Positions 29,113 to 38,402 of a DNA stretch of 64,000 nucleotides are shown here, piece by piece. The notes under the pieces are model-generated. The model saw only the letters and a list, made by a program, of their open reading frames with translations, made no database searches and had not been told where the DNA came from. The DNA lies in contig NC_069099.1 in the NCBI RefSeq assembly GCF_947172395.1, positions 14,265,740 to 14,329,739 on the forward strand, written 5' to 3'. Positions within the stretch are counted from its first letter, which is position 1, and the number at the start of each line of letters is the position of its first letter. The position numbers and the translations under genes are program-made. Origin of the DNA: Bicyclus anynana (taxonomy: Eukaryota > Arthropoda > Insecta > Lepidoptera > Nymphalidae).

Positions 29113-29309
29113 TGTACTATAATTAACATCAACGCTCCTGGCACATGGGAAAATGTCCTGCATATCCTGAGGACTAATATGAACCTGTACTTCCTAACAG
29201 TTATAGTTGCAAACTCAGAATACCTACAGAAAACTTCAGAAGGTGTGATCGCGCATAGAAATGAAACGGCTAGAACTACTCTTTTTTGGTGTAATTTCTC
29301 AAATACCTA

Positions 29310-29490
29310 CTAATATATAAAGCTGAAGAGTTGGTTACTTTGTTAGTTTGATTGAACGCGCTAATCTCAAGAACTACTGGTCCGATTTAAATTTTTTTTT
29401 CAGTGTTAGATAGCCCTTTTATTGAGGAAGGCTATAGGCTATAGTATATTATCCCCGTTTTCCTACGGGAACGGGAACCACGCTTTTAGC
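29310..29490 (+). mobile_element. Helitron-like F, 3'-truncated
   Basis: ACTAATATATAAAGCTGAAG, GATTGAACGCGCTAATCTCA, AGAACTACTGGTCCGATTTA, and TATCCCCGTTTTCCTACGGG lead to GAACCACGC. The terminal GTCAGCTAGT is lost. Confidence 0.65.
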
Positions 29491-29574
29491 TATTCGTATA
29501 AGAAACATTGAAACGAAAAGTTTGGTGCTATATTTAATTGGGTTGTAGTAGTTTCATGTGAGTATTTAACTATT

Positions 29575-29757
29575 TCGTCATTATCAACCCATACTCGGCT
29601 CACTGCTGAGCACGAGTCTCCTCTCAGAATGAGAGGTGTTAGGCTAATTGTCCACCACGCTGACCCTATGCGGATCGGCAGACTTCACACAAGTCTTTAA
29701 GAAAATTCTCAGATTCACGTTTGAGATACGTGATATTTATTAATCTGCACACAATTA
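29575..29757 (-). mobile_element. SINE A, head-truncated
   Basis: CGTCATTATCAACCCATACT, AGTCTCCTCTCAGAATGAGA and a GACTTCACACAAG region up to ATACGTGATATTTATTAAT. The tRNA-like head is missing. Confidence 0.7.
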
Positions 29758-29785
29758 TTTATTATTTATTAATTATATAATAAAA

Positions 29786-30220
29786 AGGGTTCTTGCCACC
29801 ATAAATATTCCTGCGCTAATCGAGCCGTCAGGAATCAGTCGGGATGATGGCAAGAGACCTGATGTATTGACGCTGGTTCCCTGGGAAATGGGGCGGGCCC
29901 TATTGTGGGACGCTACATGTGTCGACACATTAGCACTGTGTCATATCAGGGAGACAGAATCAAGACCGGGAGCCGCAGCAGAAAAAGCTGAAACCGGTAA
30001 GTGGCTCAAGTATGCCTCTCTGAAAGAGAGCTACATATTTGTACCTTTTGCCGTGGAGACCCTTGGGCCATGGAGTCGCAGTGCCAAAAAATTTTATCGA
30101 ATAATTTCACCGCGGCTAATTGCCTCGACTGGTGACAGGTGGCCCAGCGCGGAAATGCAGCCAGTATTCTTGCCACCATTCCACGTGGGCATGATTTGTA
30201 TAGTTTTTAGGTCAAGTTAG
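29786..30220 (+). pseudogene. Retroelement C-terminal domain with RPD...WDATC motif
   Basis: A 144-codon frame starts mid-protein. It contains IPALIEPSGISRDDGKRPD then LTLVPWEMGRALLWDATCVD, a KWLKYASLKESYIFVPFAVE block and ETLGPWSRSAKKF, ending after GDRWPSAEM in a shifted tail. I recognise this order from C-terminal domains of invertebrate retroelement proteins, where it follows a zinc finger. The spacing RPD-X15-D is like the PD-(D/E)XK core of restriction-like endonucleases in R2-type LINEs; that link is my inference. The tail after ~30160 appears frameshifted, as an R-G-containing conserved end is readable in another frame. No N-terminal part is present. Confidence 0.5.
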
Positions 30221-30257
30221 CTTAAGTTCCATATTGTATTCTTTCCTATTTATTAGA

Positions 30258-30370
30258 ATTAAAAATATGCACACAACTGAAAAGTTGGACGTGCATGTCC
30301 TGGACCGGATTCAAACCTACGCCCTCCGGAATCGGAGGCAGAGGTCATAGCCACTGGGCTATTAATGTTT
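30258..30370 (-). mobile_element. SINE A, head half
   Basis: ATGCACACAACTGAAAAGTT, GACCGGATTCAAACC and CACTGGGCTATTAATG mark the proximal half, minus strand. Confidence 0.65.
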
Positions 30371-30626
30371 CTGTAGTGGATCATTGAAATAGTTCGAGGA
30401 TAATGAGGATACGTTGCTAAGCAACGGTAAATGGTATACAAATACGAAATAGCTTTCAATCCGCTGTCGAATTCAGACGCAATATACTAAAGAGCACAGT
30501 TATCCCTCTCGACACACACGAGTAATGAGTTAAATCCCAGTCGAGATGCAAGCTCGTACTGTTAAGGTAAATAAACAATTTGCAGGAACTTCCGACACAT
30601 GTTGGGTAGAAACTAGAGTCATAGAA
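30371..30626. other. No supported feature
   Basis: Short frames only, one on the minus strand at 30456-30638 without motif. Confidence 0.3.
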
Positions 30627-30902
30627 CGTCATTATCAATCCATACCTATTCAGCTCACTTAGGCCAAATAGTCCACCACGCTAGCCCAATGTGAATTGGC
30701 AGACTTCACACACGTAGAGAATTAAGAAATTCTCAGGTATGCAGGTTTCCTCACGATGTTTTTCCTTCACCGTTTGAGACACGTGATATTTAATTTCTTA
30801 AAATGCGCACAACTGAAAAGTTGGCGGTGCATGCCCCGGACCGGATTCGAATGTACATCCTACGGAATTGGAGGCAGAAGTCATATCCACTGGGCTATCA
30901 CA
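30627..30902 (-). mobile_element. SINE A, internal deletion
   Basis: Minus-strand copy with a shortened tail (CATTATCAATCCATACCTAT joined to CTTAGGCC), then all landmarks to the head CCACTGGGCTATCACAC. Confidence 0.75.
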
Positions 30903-30956
30903 CTTAAAAGAACGCTTAGAATAGCATAGAAGAGACTTCCTGCTTTGATATAATCG

Positions 30957-31250
30957 TCATCATCATCATCATCATTATCATCATATCAGCCGATGGACGT
31001 CCATAGCAAGACATAGGCCTTTTGTAGGGACTTCTTGGGACACCTTGGGAACTGAAAAGTCTACAGCAGGACTTTTGTAGGGACTTCCAACACCTTGGGA
31101 ACTGAAAAATCGAAACTAAAGTCACCGACATAGCTTAACGAGTTGCGAAGCTGAAGTTTTAATGGGCGGGGCACATAGTTCGAAGAGCCGATGGGCGTTG
31201 GGATTCTGGAATGGCGATCCCGCACTAGAAAACGCAGTGTTGGTCGGCTC
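30957..31250. pseudogene. RTE-type LINE end with inverted 5' part
   Basis: 30957-31090 is the RTE 3' end on the minus strand: (ATC)n tail, ATATCAGCCGATGGACGTCC, then ATAGGCCTTTTGTAGGGACT. From about 31115 the sequence is RTE on the plus strand: AAAGTCACCGACATAGCTTA, AGTTCGAAGAGCCGATGGGC and GCGCAGTGTTGGTCGG-like text. Around the junction ~40 bases (CTTTTGTAGGGACTTC ... CACCTTGGGAACTGAAAA) are tandemly duplicated. This is the arrangement expected after twin priming. Confidence 0.7.
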
Positions 31251-31533
31251 ATTATTGAGCACGACTTTCCTATCAGAATGAGAGCGGTTAGGCTTTAGTC
31301 CACCTCCAACTTTTCAATTGTGTGCATTTTAAGAAATTAAATATCACGTGTCTCAAACGGTGAAGGAGAAACATCGTGAGGAAAACTGCATATCAGAGAA
31401 TTTTCTTAATTCTCATGAAGTCTGTCAATCCGCACTGGGCCAGCGTGGTGGACTATTTACCTAACCCCTTTCATTCTGAGAGGAGATTCTAGCTCAGTAA
31501 TGAGCTGAATATGGGTTGATAACGACAACCTAA
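31247..31533 (+). mobile_element. SINE A, with inverted end piece
   Basis: 31247-31300 reads as the tail region on the minus strand (CTATCAGAATGAGAGCGGTT), then 31302-31533 is a head-less SINE A on the plus strand (CCTCCAACTTTTCAATTGTG to GAATATGGGTTGATAACGAC). Confidence 0.65.
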
Positions 31534-32126
31534 AGTAAAATACAGAGAAGAAAATCCATAACAATTAATATTAATTAAATATTCTCTATGAAACCGGTAT
31601 TCATGAGGTCCCTCGCACTCTAATGGAAGCTAACTGTCTCCCGTTCTCTAACGGCGCAGTTGGGAACCTTAGATTGCCGCCATTAACGGCTCTGTTACCG
31701 CAATCCTCTTAAAATTATTTCCAACATAATATTATTTCCCGTTTCTATGGTTACTTATTTAGCTAATTATTAGAGATAGTGTTAAAGTGAATATTAAAGA
31801 AACTGTTATAATAATAATTATAAAACATAATTAAGGAAATTGGCGCTCTAATAATAATTAATTAGTACCTAATGTACTTAATTAACAGGTATTTTTTTTT
31901 TAAACAATTTTATGTTATTCAATAAGTATTTTAATGTACAACTATGTAATGAAAGTCTGGAGTCGCTTTTATGAAGGAGCTGAAACACACATGAGGGAGC
32001 TCTTTAACGGTTTACAGTAGCTACTCGTTCCTAGCCACGTGTCGCAAAGCAAGTCTCCAGAAACACGCAGGTATTCAAGGCACATGACAGGCTATTGAAA
32101 ATCTAAGGTTTCATCCGTGTGAAAAT
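31534..32126. other. No gene supported
   Basis: AT-rich with a GAGCTCTTTAACGG string at 31998 that resembles the start of the 11405/35572 repeat. Nothing else recognised. Confidence 0.3.
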
Positions 32127-32453
32127 AAAGGTCGTAGCTCATTAGAGTCACCCAGTACCCGACCCGCACCACCTCGTCGCTAAGCGTTCAATTGTAGTCC
32201 ACAGGTGAATCATGGGTAGACGCCGCGTTGTCAGCAGTGAACCTGGCATAGTCAACGAATTTCCGAATAATTTCCTGCTATCATCGAGTGGTCCACTCAC
32301 AGTCCGCGCTTGGACACCTCGCGAGCGAGGCGATCCCGTGATGGTACGGAGTTAATGTAGTGAGCGCATGCAAACATAAACAAATCCATACTAAGAATAC
32401 TAACCATTCGAGGCGAGGTAGAACGGGTCGGGCTCTAATGAGCTACGACCTTT
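32127..32453. mobile_element. TIR element, 327 bp
   Basis: AAAGGTCGTAGCTCATTAGA at 32127 is exactly inverted at 32434-32453; weaker pairing continues inward (ACCCGACCCG versus CGGGTCGGGC, and CTCGTCGC versus GCGAGG). The centre includes CACCTCGCGAGCGAGGCGAT, itself a small palindrome. No coding; fits a MITE of unknown superfamily. Confidence 0.75.
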
Positions 32454-32504
32454 AGGCGTGTCGGATCGCCCTGAGATCTTGCTTTATGAAACACTTCATG
32501 AAAA

Positions 32505-32605
32505 GTCGTTTTTGTTGAAATAACTATGTTAGAAGATCGCAAAAACGTATATACGATGCCAAAGGATGCAGTGCCTCATTACTTGAATGGTACACCGAGA
32601 AACTT
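32505..32605 (+). mobile_element. Half copy of the 3544-3875 MITE
   Basis: GTTGAAATAACTATGTTAGA, CGCAAAAACGTATATACGAT and TACTTGAATGGTACACCGAG follow the 3' half of the 3.5-kb MITE. The short frame starting at 32526 is a by-product. Confidence 0.65.
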
Positions 32606-32654
32606 AACTGCTGGAGTTATCATGTTATTATATTGGGTATATATATCTATGTTC

Positions 32655-32972
32655 CGTGATAGCCAAGTGGATATGACCTCTGCCACCGGTTCCGGAGGGT
32701 GTGGGTTCTAATCCGGTCCGGGACATGCACCTTCTAATTTACAGTTGTGTGCATTTTTAATAAATTAAATATCACGTGTCTCAAACGGTGAAGGACAACA
32801 TCGCGAGGAAACCTACAATTACCTGAGAATTTTCATAATTCTCTGCGTGTGTGAAATCGGCCAATCCGCATTTGGCCAGCTTGGTGGACTATTGGCCTAA
32901 CCACTCTCATTCTGAGAGGAGACTCGAGCTCAGCAGTGAGTCGAATATGGGTTGATAACGACGACTATATAT
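32655..32972 (+). mobile_element. SINE A, full length
   Basis: CCGTGATAGCCAAGTGGATA, box B GGTTCTAATCCGGTCCGG, CACGTGTCTCAAACGGTGAA, and GAATATGGGTTGATAACGAC then GAC. Confidence 0.85.
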
Positions 32973-33225
32973 CTATGTTTGGAGAAAATTTCTATACGAT
33001 GATAAGTTAACATTTAATATCAGGATACGTGATCGTGAGTCACTCAATGTTATTTATTTCCTCGTATACCCGGCTACAGGCGTGTGGACGTGTAGGATTT
33101 ACAAATGGAGGCTTTGTTGGGCCTTTTTATCTCTACCCAGCAATATAACCGGGTGAATACCAACTGTTGTGTTTAGCGATAATGAACTACTGTATTAGGG
33201 GTTTAGTGTAATAAACGATTGTAGT
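32973..33225. other. No supported feature
   Basis: No open frame or recognised repeat. Confidence 0.3.
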
Positions 33226-33490
33226 TGTTTTTATTCTTTACAAGTTAGCCCTTGATTACAATCTCACCTGATGGTAAGTGATGATGCAATCTAAGATGGA
33301 AGCGGGCTAACTTATTAAGAGTAGGATGAAATCCACACTCCTTTTGGTTTCTACACGACATCGTATCGAAACGCTAAATCACATGGCGGCACGTCTTTGT
33401 CGGTAGGATGGTAACTAGCCACTGCCGAAGCCTCCCACTAGTCAGACCTGGACCTATTAAGAAACCCTCAATCGGCCCAGCCAGGGCTTG
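33226..33490 (-). mobile_element. SINE C, head-truncated
   Basis: TTTTTATTCTTTACAAGTTA, ATCTCACCTGATGGTAAGTG, AGTAGGATGAAATCCACACT, ending at TCAATCGGCCCAGCCAGG before the tRNA-like head. Confidence 0.7.
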
Positions 33491-33524
33491 AAAAGATCCT
33501 TCATACCGGCTTTCTATTACATTT

Positions 33525-34190
33525 TAATACCTTGCAGTTTCATTCGTGTAGTTCAAGTTCTCGTGGGAATACATGGGATGAAATCTCACTTATAACGTGG
33601 CTTTCTGATTATAAGGGAATTTTCAAAATCGATTCAGTAGATCCAGAGAATACTGTAAACTGACAAATTTAACATCTCTATGATATTAGTATAGACTAGC
33701 TGACGACCCGCGGTTTCATCCACGTAGTTCCCGTTTACGTGAGTATTTGGGAATAAAATTTGGCCTATGAGACTCCGTAATAAAGTGGCTTTCTAGTGGT
33801 AAAATAATTTTCTAAATCGGTTCAGTAGATTCAGAAATTACTTTCTACAACACTAACTTTATCTCTTTATAATATTACTAGCTGACGGTTTCCCTCGCGT
33901 GGTTCACGTTCCCGTAGGAATATGGGGATAATATGTAGCCTATAGCCTTTCTCGATGAATGGGCTATCTAACACTGAAAGAATTTTTCAAATCGGTCCAG
34001 TAGTTCCTGAGATTAGCGCGTTCAATCAAACAAACAAACAAACAAACTCTTCAGCTTTATAATATTAGTATAGATGAAATTCACAAATAACGTGACGTTC
34101 TAGTGGTAAGTGAATTATCTAAATCGGTTCAGCACATCCTGAGAATATTCACTACAGACTGACAAACTTTACCTCTTTATAATATTAGTA
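33525..34190 (-). mobile_element. Tandem or nested Helitron-like F and G copies
   Basis: Family G pieces occur at about 33525-33690, 33692-33888 and 34076-34190 (each with ACGTGGCTTTCT- or GACGTTCTAGTGG-like text and ending in TATAATATTAGTATAGA or a variant of it). A full F copy, minus strand, lies between them (33889-34075: GCTGACGGTTTCCCTCGCGT ... CTCTTCAGCTTTATAATATT). Each G piece starts with or near ACTAGCTGACG, the inverted CTAGT terminus. Confidence 0.65.
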
Positions 34191-34194
34191 TAGA

Positions 34195-34395
34195 TTAATT
34201 TCAAAGTCACACATAGCTCGGCGAGTCGCACAGCTGAAGTGGCAATGGGCAGATCACATAGTTTGAAGGGCCGATGGACGTTGGGGACACAAGGTGCTGG
34301 AATGGCGACCACGAACCGGAAAGCGCAGTGACCCCTCACTAGGTGGACCGAAGACATCAAGCGGGTTGCAAGAGGCCTATGTGATGATGATGATA
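34195..34395 (+). pseudogene. RTE-type LINE 3' end, deleted
   Basis: AAAGTCACACATAGCTCGGC, TTTGAAGGGCCGATGGACGT, AAGGTGCTGGAATGGCGACC, TGGACCGAAGACATCAAGCG, then AGAGGCCTATGTGATGATGA. Two internal deletions shorten it. Confidence 0.7.
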
Positions 34396-34611
34396 ATAGA
34401 TTAATTTAGAGCAACTGCAGTTGCTAGCTCTTCTCGGTAGTATCTGCTTAGAATATACAGATATGAAAGTTTTAAAAGTGTTACTAAAGGGTCTTGGATT
34501 TTTTAGCAGACTCAGAAGTGATTACAAAAATAAGAAAACTAATGTCAAACAAAGGTTATGATTCAGAACATTTGTCAGGACAACTTAATTAACAGATCAA
34601 ACTGTAACCAA

Positions 34612-34775
34612 AATAAGACCCGAGTGGCAGAGAATGACCTTGAGTAAAGTCACGCACTTGTGTACGTTATGTGTAGGGTTAAAGGTACCTTTGACTATTA
34701 ACAAACACTCCTCTTTTTCACTCAAGTCACACTCCCTGCCTATCCCAAGTAACCCATAAATAATTACACAACAAG
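34612..34775 (-). repeat. Dispersed repeat, inverted copy at 35865-36030
   Basis: ACCCGAGTGGCAGAGAATGA, CTTGAGTAAAGTCACGCACT, GTTAACAAACACTCC-like text and CTCAAGTCACACTCCCTGCC are the reverse complement of 35865-36030. The two copies lie ~1.1 kb apart in inverted orientation, so they may be the ends of one composite element. Frames through them look alike only because the DNA is repeated. Confidence 0.65.
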
Positions 34776-35132
34776 AGATGTGGACGGCTCGAATGCCACG
34801 AGCACACTGAACTGAAGCTGACCATACGACGGGCGCCTTATATCGCAAGTCGTTGCAACGCGGCGATAACAGATTTTAGTCTTCAAGATACAGATACTTT
34901 TCTTCGTTTGCCAAAGTGAACTAAAAACTAAAATAGTCCAGTCAATGTGTAACAGCGTGTGACAAAGCAGTAGAGGCGTTGGAAACTTTGAGTGGAGTGG
35001 AATCCAAGTCCCATTATTCGGTACATTGCCGACGGAGCGCTTGGAACTAATACTAACTTTTGCATTTTAAACTTACTTTGCAATCTTGATGTAATCGAAC
35101 ACTGTAAAAAATAATTGGCATGTTGAAATTAA
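34776..35132. other. No supported feature
   Basis: Nothing recognised. Confidence 0.3.
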
Positions 35133-35256
35133 AAGAGCCGTGATAGCTCAGTGGATATGACCTCTGCCTCTGTATCCGGAGAGTGTAGGTTTGAATCCGG
35201 TATCCGGTCCGGGGCATGCACCTCCAACATTTCAATTATGTGTTTTAAGAAGCCTT
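35133..35256 (+). mobile_element. SINE A, head half, followed directly by SINE C
   Basis: GAGCCGTGATAGCTCAGTGG, a box B region with a small duplication (GAATCCGGTATCCGGTCCGG), to TTCAATTATGTGTTTTAAGA. The rest is missing; a SINE C starts at once. Confidence 0.75.
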
Positions 35257-35568
35257 TTTTCTTTTTTATTCTTTACAAGTTAGCCCTTGACTATAGTCTC
35301 ACCTGATCGTAAGTGATGATGCAATGCAATCTAAGATGGAAGCGGGCTAACTTGTTAGGAGGATGAAATCCACACCCCTTTCGGTTTCTACACGACATCT
35401 TACTGGAACGCTAAATCTCTTGGCGGTACGTCTTTGTACCCTTTTCGGTAGGGTGGTAACTAGCCACGACCGAAGCCTCCCATCAGCCAGACATGGACCA
35501 ATTAAAACCTAGAATCAGTACCTCCGTCTTGTAAATCCATCGCGCAAACCACTGCGCCACGGAGGGAA
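35257..35568 (-). mobile_element. SINE C, full length
   Basis: TTTTTTATTCTTTACAAGTT, GGAGGATGAAATCCACACCC, CCTTTTCGGTAGGGTGGTAA and the head end CCACTGCGCCACGGAGGG. A small duplication (TGCAATGCAATC) lies inside the tail part. Confidence 0.8.
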
Positions 35569-35571
35569 GCT

Positions 35572-35715
35572 TTAACCGACGGATACGATTGTAAACTATG
35601 AAACATCGAATCTATAGAGACAGTATTTATAATCGCATAAGATCGTTGATCATATACTTTGACAGAAAAATAACTTCTTGCGAGGCAGGTCTTTATTTAA
35701 TTAGTCTAAGCTATA
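35572..35715 (+). repeat. Dispersed repeat, second copy of 11405-11560
   Basis: GCTTTAACCGACGGATACGA, ATCGAATCTATAGAGACAGT, AGATCGTTGATCATATACTT and TGCGAGGCAGGTCTTTATTT follow the 11.4-kb copy base for base over most of the length. Confidence 0.7.
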
Positions 35716-35864
35716 TAGCAACGACACTACAGTCTTCACGGTAGGCGCCAGAATCCACGCGTAGGAAGCTATGCTTTGGTCGGGTCTCCCCCCGGGCCCT
35801 TGCGGGGAGAGAAGAAGAAGAACTGAAGAAGTAGCTCATTCTTGTCAAGGCGTTTGATACGTCT

Positions 35865-36030
35865 GCACCTTTGTTGGATAATTATCCTGGGTTGTTATGA
35901 AATAGGCGGGGAGAGAGACTTGAGTGGAAAAGGGGAGTGTTTGTTAACAGTCACAGGCGCCTTTAACCCTACACACATCGTTCAAAAGTGCGTGACTCTA
36001 CTCAAGGTCATTCTCTGCCACTCAGGGTTA
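35865..36030 (+). repeat. Dispersed repeat, inverted partner of 34612-34775
   Basis: GGAGAGAGACTTGAGTGGAA, AGTGTTTGTTAACAGTCACA, ACCCTACACACATCGTTCAA and TCATTCTCTGCCACTCAGGG. The 120-codon frame at 35842-36204 spans it; I do not consider that a gene. Confidence 0.65.
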
Positions 36031-36214
36031 TGTGTATACTTAGTGGGAATTGTTGGACCTGACAGACTTTCATTCAATAATTGTGTTTTGCAGACATCCG
36101 TTTCTGATGTCAAACCCGTTTTCTCCGACAAGTATTTATTTTCAGTAAATGAACATAATGAAAACAATAACCAACGGCATATGTTGTGTTGTTATAACGA
36201 ATAAATACAACTCA

Positions 36215-36300
36215 GAATACAATATGGCTATATAACCCGGGCACAGCAATAATAACGTCTCATAACAGGACCCTTTGATTTACTATTTAGGCCTGCGAAT
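36215..36300 (+). repeat. Dispersed short repeat, copy at about 42940-43030
   Basis: AATAATAACGTCTCATAACA then GGACCCTTTGATTTACTATT matches GATAATACCGTCAAATAACC then GGACCCTTTGATTTACTATT in the 42.9-kb copy. Family unknown. Confidence 0.55.
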
Positions 36301-36362
36301 ACCGCCGAATATCTTTATTTGTATAGTCTATGAAAATAATAATATGTTATACAATATCTTAA

Positions 36363-36676
36363 GGAGCAGTGATAGCCTAGTGGATATGACCTATGCCTCC
36401 GATTCCGGAGGGTGTGGGTTCGAATCCGGTCCCGGGCATGCACCTCCAACTTTTCAGTTGTGTGCATTTTAAGAAATTAAATATCACGTGTCTCAATCGG
36501 TGAAGGAAAACATCGTGAGGAAACCTGCATACCAGAGAATTATCTTCATTCTCTGCGTGTGTGAAGTCTGCCAATCCGCATTGGGTCTGCGTGGTGGACT
36601 ATTGGCCTAACCCCTCTCATTCTGAGAGGAGACTCGAGCTCAGCAGTGAGCCGAATATGGGTTGATGACGACGATA
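36363..36676 (+). mobile_element. SINE A, full length
   Basis: GCAGTGATAGCCTAGTGGAT, GGGTTCGAATCCGGTCCCGG, CACGTGTCTCAATCGGTGAA, AGACTCGAGCTCAGCAGTGA and GGGTTGATGACGACGAT. Confidence 0.85.
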
Positions 36677-36844
36677 CAATATCTGACCCGCAAAAACATT
36701 TTAGTATATATAAATTTCTTTCATACAAAATAAAATTAGGTACCATTAATAAAGTTCCTCATCTAAATTTCATACCTATCAAATAGGTAAGAAAACTTTA
36801 TTACAATCGGTCGAGTCATTTCAGAGGAGTGCGACCACATACAT

Positions 36845-36930
36845 GATTTTTTGAGTTTGACTTAGTGGTTTAGTAGTTTAATAGCCTATAATGTGACTTG
36901 AGATCAGGATTCGAGCCCAGGATTGAGTGA
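36845..36930 (+). mobile_element. Possible tRNA-derived SINE head
   Basis: GACTTAGTGGTTTAGTAGTT and a box-B-like GGATTCGAGCCC resemble a worn tRNA-type head, as do 42385-42460 (GCCTAGTGGTGCATGAC, GAGTTCGAGCC), 46380-46450 and 51530-51605 (minus). They may be one old family; weak support. Confidence 0.35.
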
Positions 36931-36959
36931 TGAAATTTGTAACAACATTGTTTGTGACA

Positions 36960-37200
36960 AAACACATTCGAATAGAGATGACGTCACGCGTCGTTCCCTC
37001 GCTCTAGGGTTGCCAAGTTTTTTTACAAGAAATAAAGTATATTCTGGTCTATGAAGATTATTATTAAACAGTATTTTATTTGTTGGATTATTTAACAGAA
37101 AAACTACCAGTTTTAATGAACATCAACAGTTTCTTATGACGTTGTCACGCTCAACTATCGTCAGTAAACCGTCTTTACAGACAACCGATTTTTTTATCTA
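36960..37200 (-). repeat. Dispersed repeat, inverted copy of 10190-10400
   Basis: GATGACGTCACGCGTCGTTC, TCTGGTCTATGAAGATTATT, TCAACTATCGTCAGTAAACC and CTTTACAGACAACCGATTTT mirror the 10.2-kb copy. Confidence 0.65.
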
Positions 37201-37264
37201 AAATGCTCAATTTAAAGCATAAATAAGCGTTACGCCTGTTTAAAAATAAACATTTTTACAAGAA

Positions 37265-37350
37265 ATCTCCTTTAGTGTTTACGTCAAAGTTGATTTTTTT
37301 TTATTTTATAACCTTAAAATAAAAAAAAAATCAACTTTGTATATGGAGAT
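37265..37350. repeat. Hairpin with A/T-run stems
   Basis: ATCTCC at 37265 pairs with GGAGAT at 37345; CAAAGTTGATTTTTTTTTAT at 37285 pairs with an inverted copy ending at 37339. An imperfect ~35-bp stem with a short loop. Confidence 0.65.
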
Positions 37351-38324
37351 AGTACATAAACTAAAAGTCTAAGCTATGTGGTTCTAAACGGCCAGTGTAA
37401 AAGACCAGTCGATTTTCTTTCTAAGGCTTCGAAAACTAGAAAAATGTATAGAAATAACAGGTCTTGATCACGGTCTATCTATGAGCTATCGATAGCAAAT
37501 GTTATTCCCATACATCTTTCTAGCTTTCGAATCATTAGCAATCGTAGAAAGAGAATCGACTTGCCACTTGGCTAGGGGGGCAGTTAATAGAAATACGCAT
37601 ACAGTAATAAACAGGTCAGCTGAACCAGGGAAATAAAATCGTCCAGCGAAAACGTTAGCGTACAAAATGTCCTCAACAGTGCATTCGTATTCGCAAACGT
37701 CCGTCGCAGTTAATTCCGGCCTCGTCGGACGCAGGATGTGAGGATTCCGCTGTTTTTAAACTTTCAGCGCCATTCGTTTATAGATTTTTTCAAACTGCAC
37801 GTAAATCTCGTTGGTTATTCAAATGCTATTAACAACCTTGCGGCTTATTTTGCATCGTTGATGCAGCCTTGAAATGACACAGGTCGATATGAATACAAAC
37901 TTAGCTTCTTGGCAGCGGTTCATACAGGTCGATTCCCGCTGGGTTACCTTATAAAAATCCATACATACATGTTCCTTATTGTAATGAATATGAATGGATG
38001 TATGAGAAACCGGAGTTTGTACCAAGCAGTATGAATTTTTTTTCGCTAGGACGGCTTAACTTCGTCAAGATTCCATCCTTCGCCTCTGCTCCTTAGACAA
38101 TAACCTATAAACACTTGAAAATTTTCCACTCCAAACGTAATACACTTCTGTGACTCTGTGAGCGTATCACCTAAGCTAATAACACTCGCCGACACGAACA
38201 CGAGCGTACTTATCGTAGCGTAGCGATGCGCCAAGGGCTCCCATTTCGGGGCACACAAAACGGCTTACGAATCCTTAGCTTAGCTTTTTTTAGGAACGCT
38301 GTTTCATCCGCTTAGTTTCCGTTC
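37351..38324. other. No gene supported
   Basis: Some strings (ACTTTCAGCGCCATTCGTTT near 37760) recur near 44478 in altered form, so part is an old repeat. Two minus-strand frames (37819-38025, 38046-38258) have no motif. Confidence 0.3.
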
Positions 38325-38402
38325 ATCATCATCATTATCAAACCATATTCGGCTCGTCTCCTCTCAGAATGAGAGGGGTTAGGCCAATAGTCTACCACCA
38401 CC
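38325..38402 (-). mobile_element. SINE A, tail fragment
   Basis: CATCATCATCATTATCAAAC, CATATTCGGCTCGTCTCCTC and AGAATGAGAGGGGTTAGGCC, ending at CTACCACCA. A piece around GCTGAGCTCGA is deleted. Confidence 0.65.

Noticed and set aside
30959..30985. Independent (ATC)n microsatellites, also at 39374, 41196, 49641 and 50636
   Set aside because: Each is the 3' tail of an RTE or SINE A copy, not a free microsatellite.
35842..36204. 120-codon protein similar to the frame at 34597-34848
   Set aside because: The similarity comes from an inverted DNA repeat shared by the two loci; no codon-level conservation or motif was seen.
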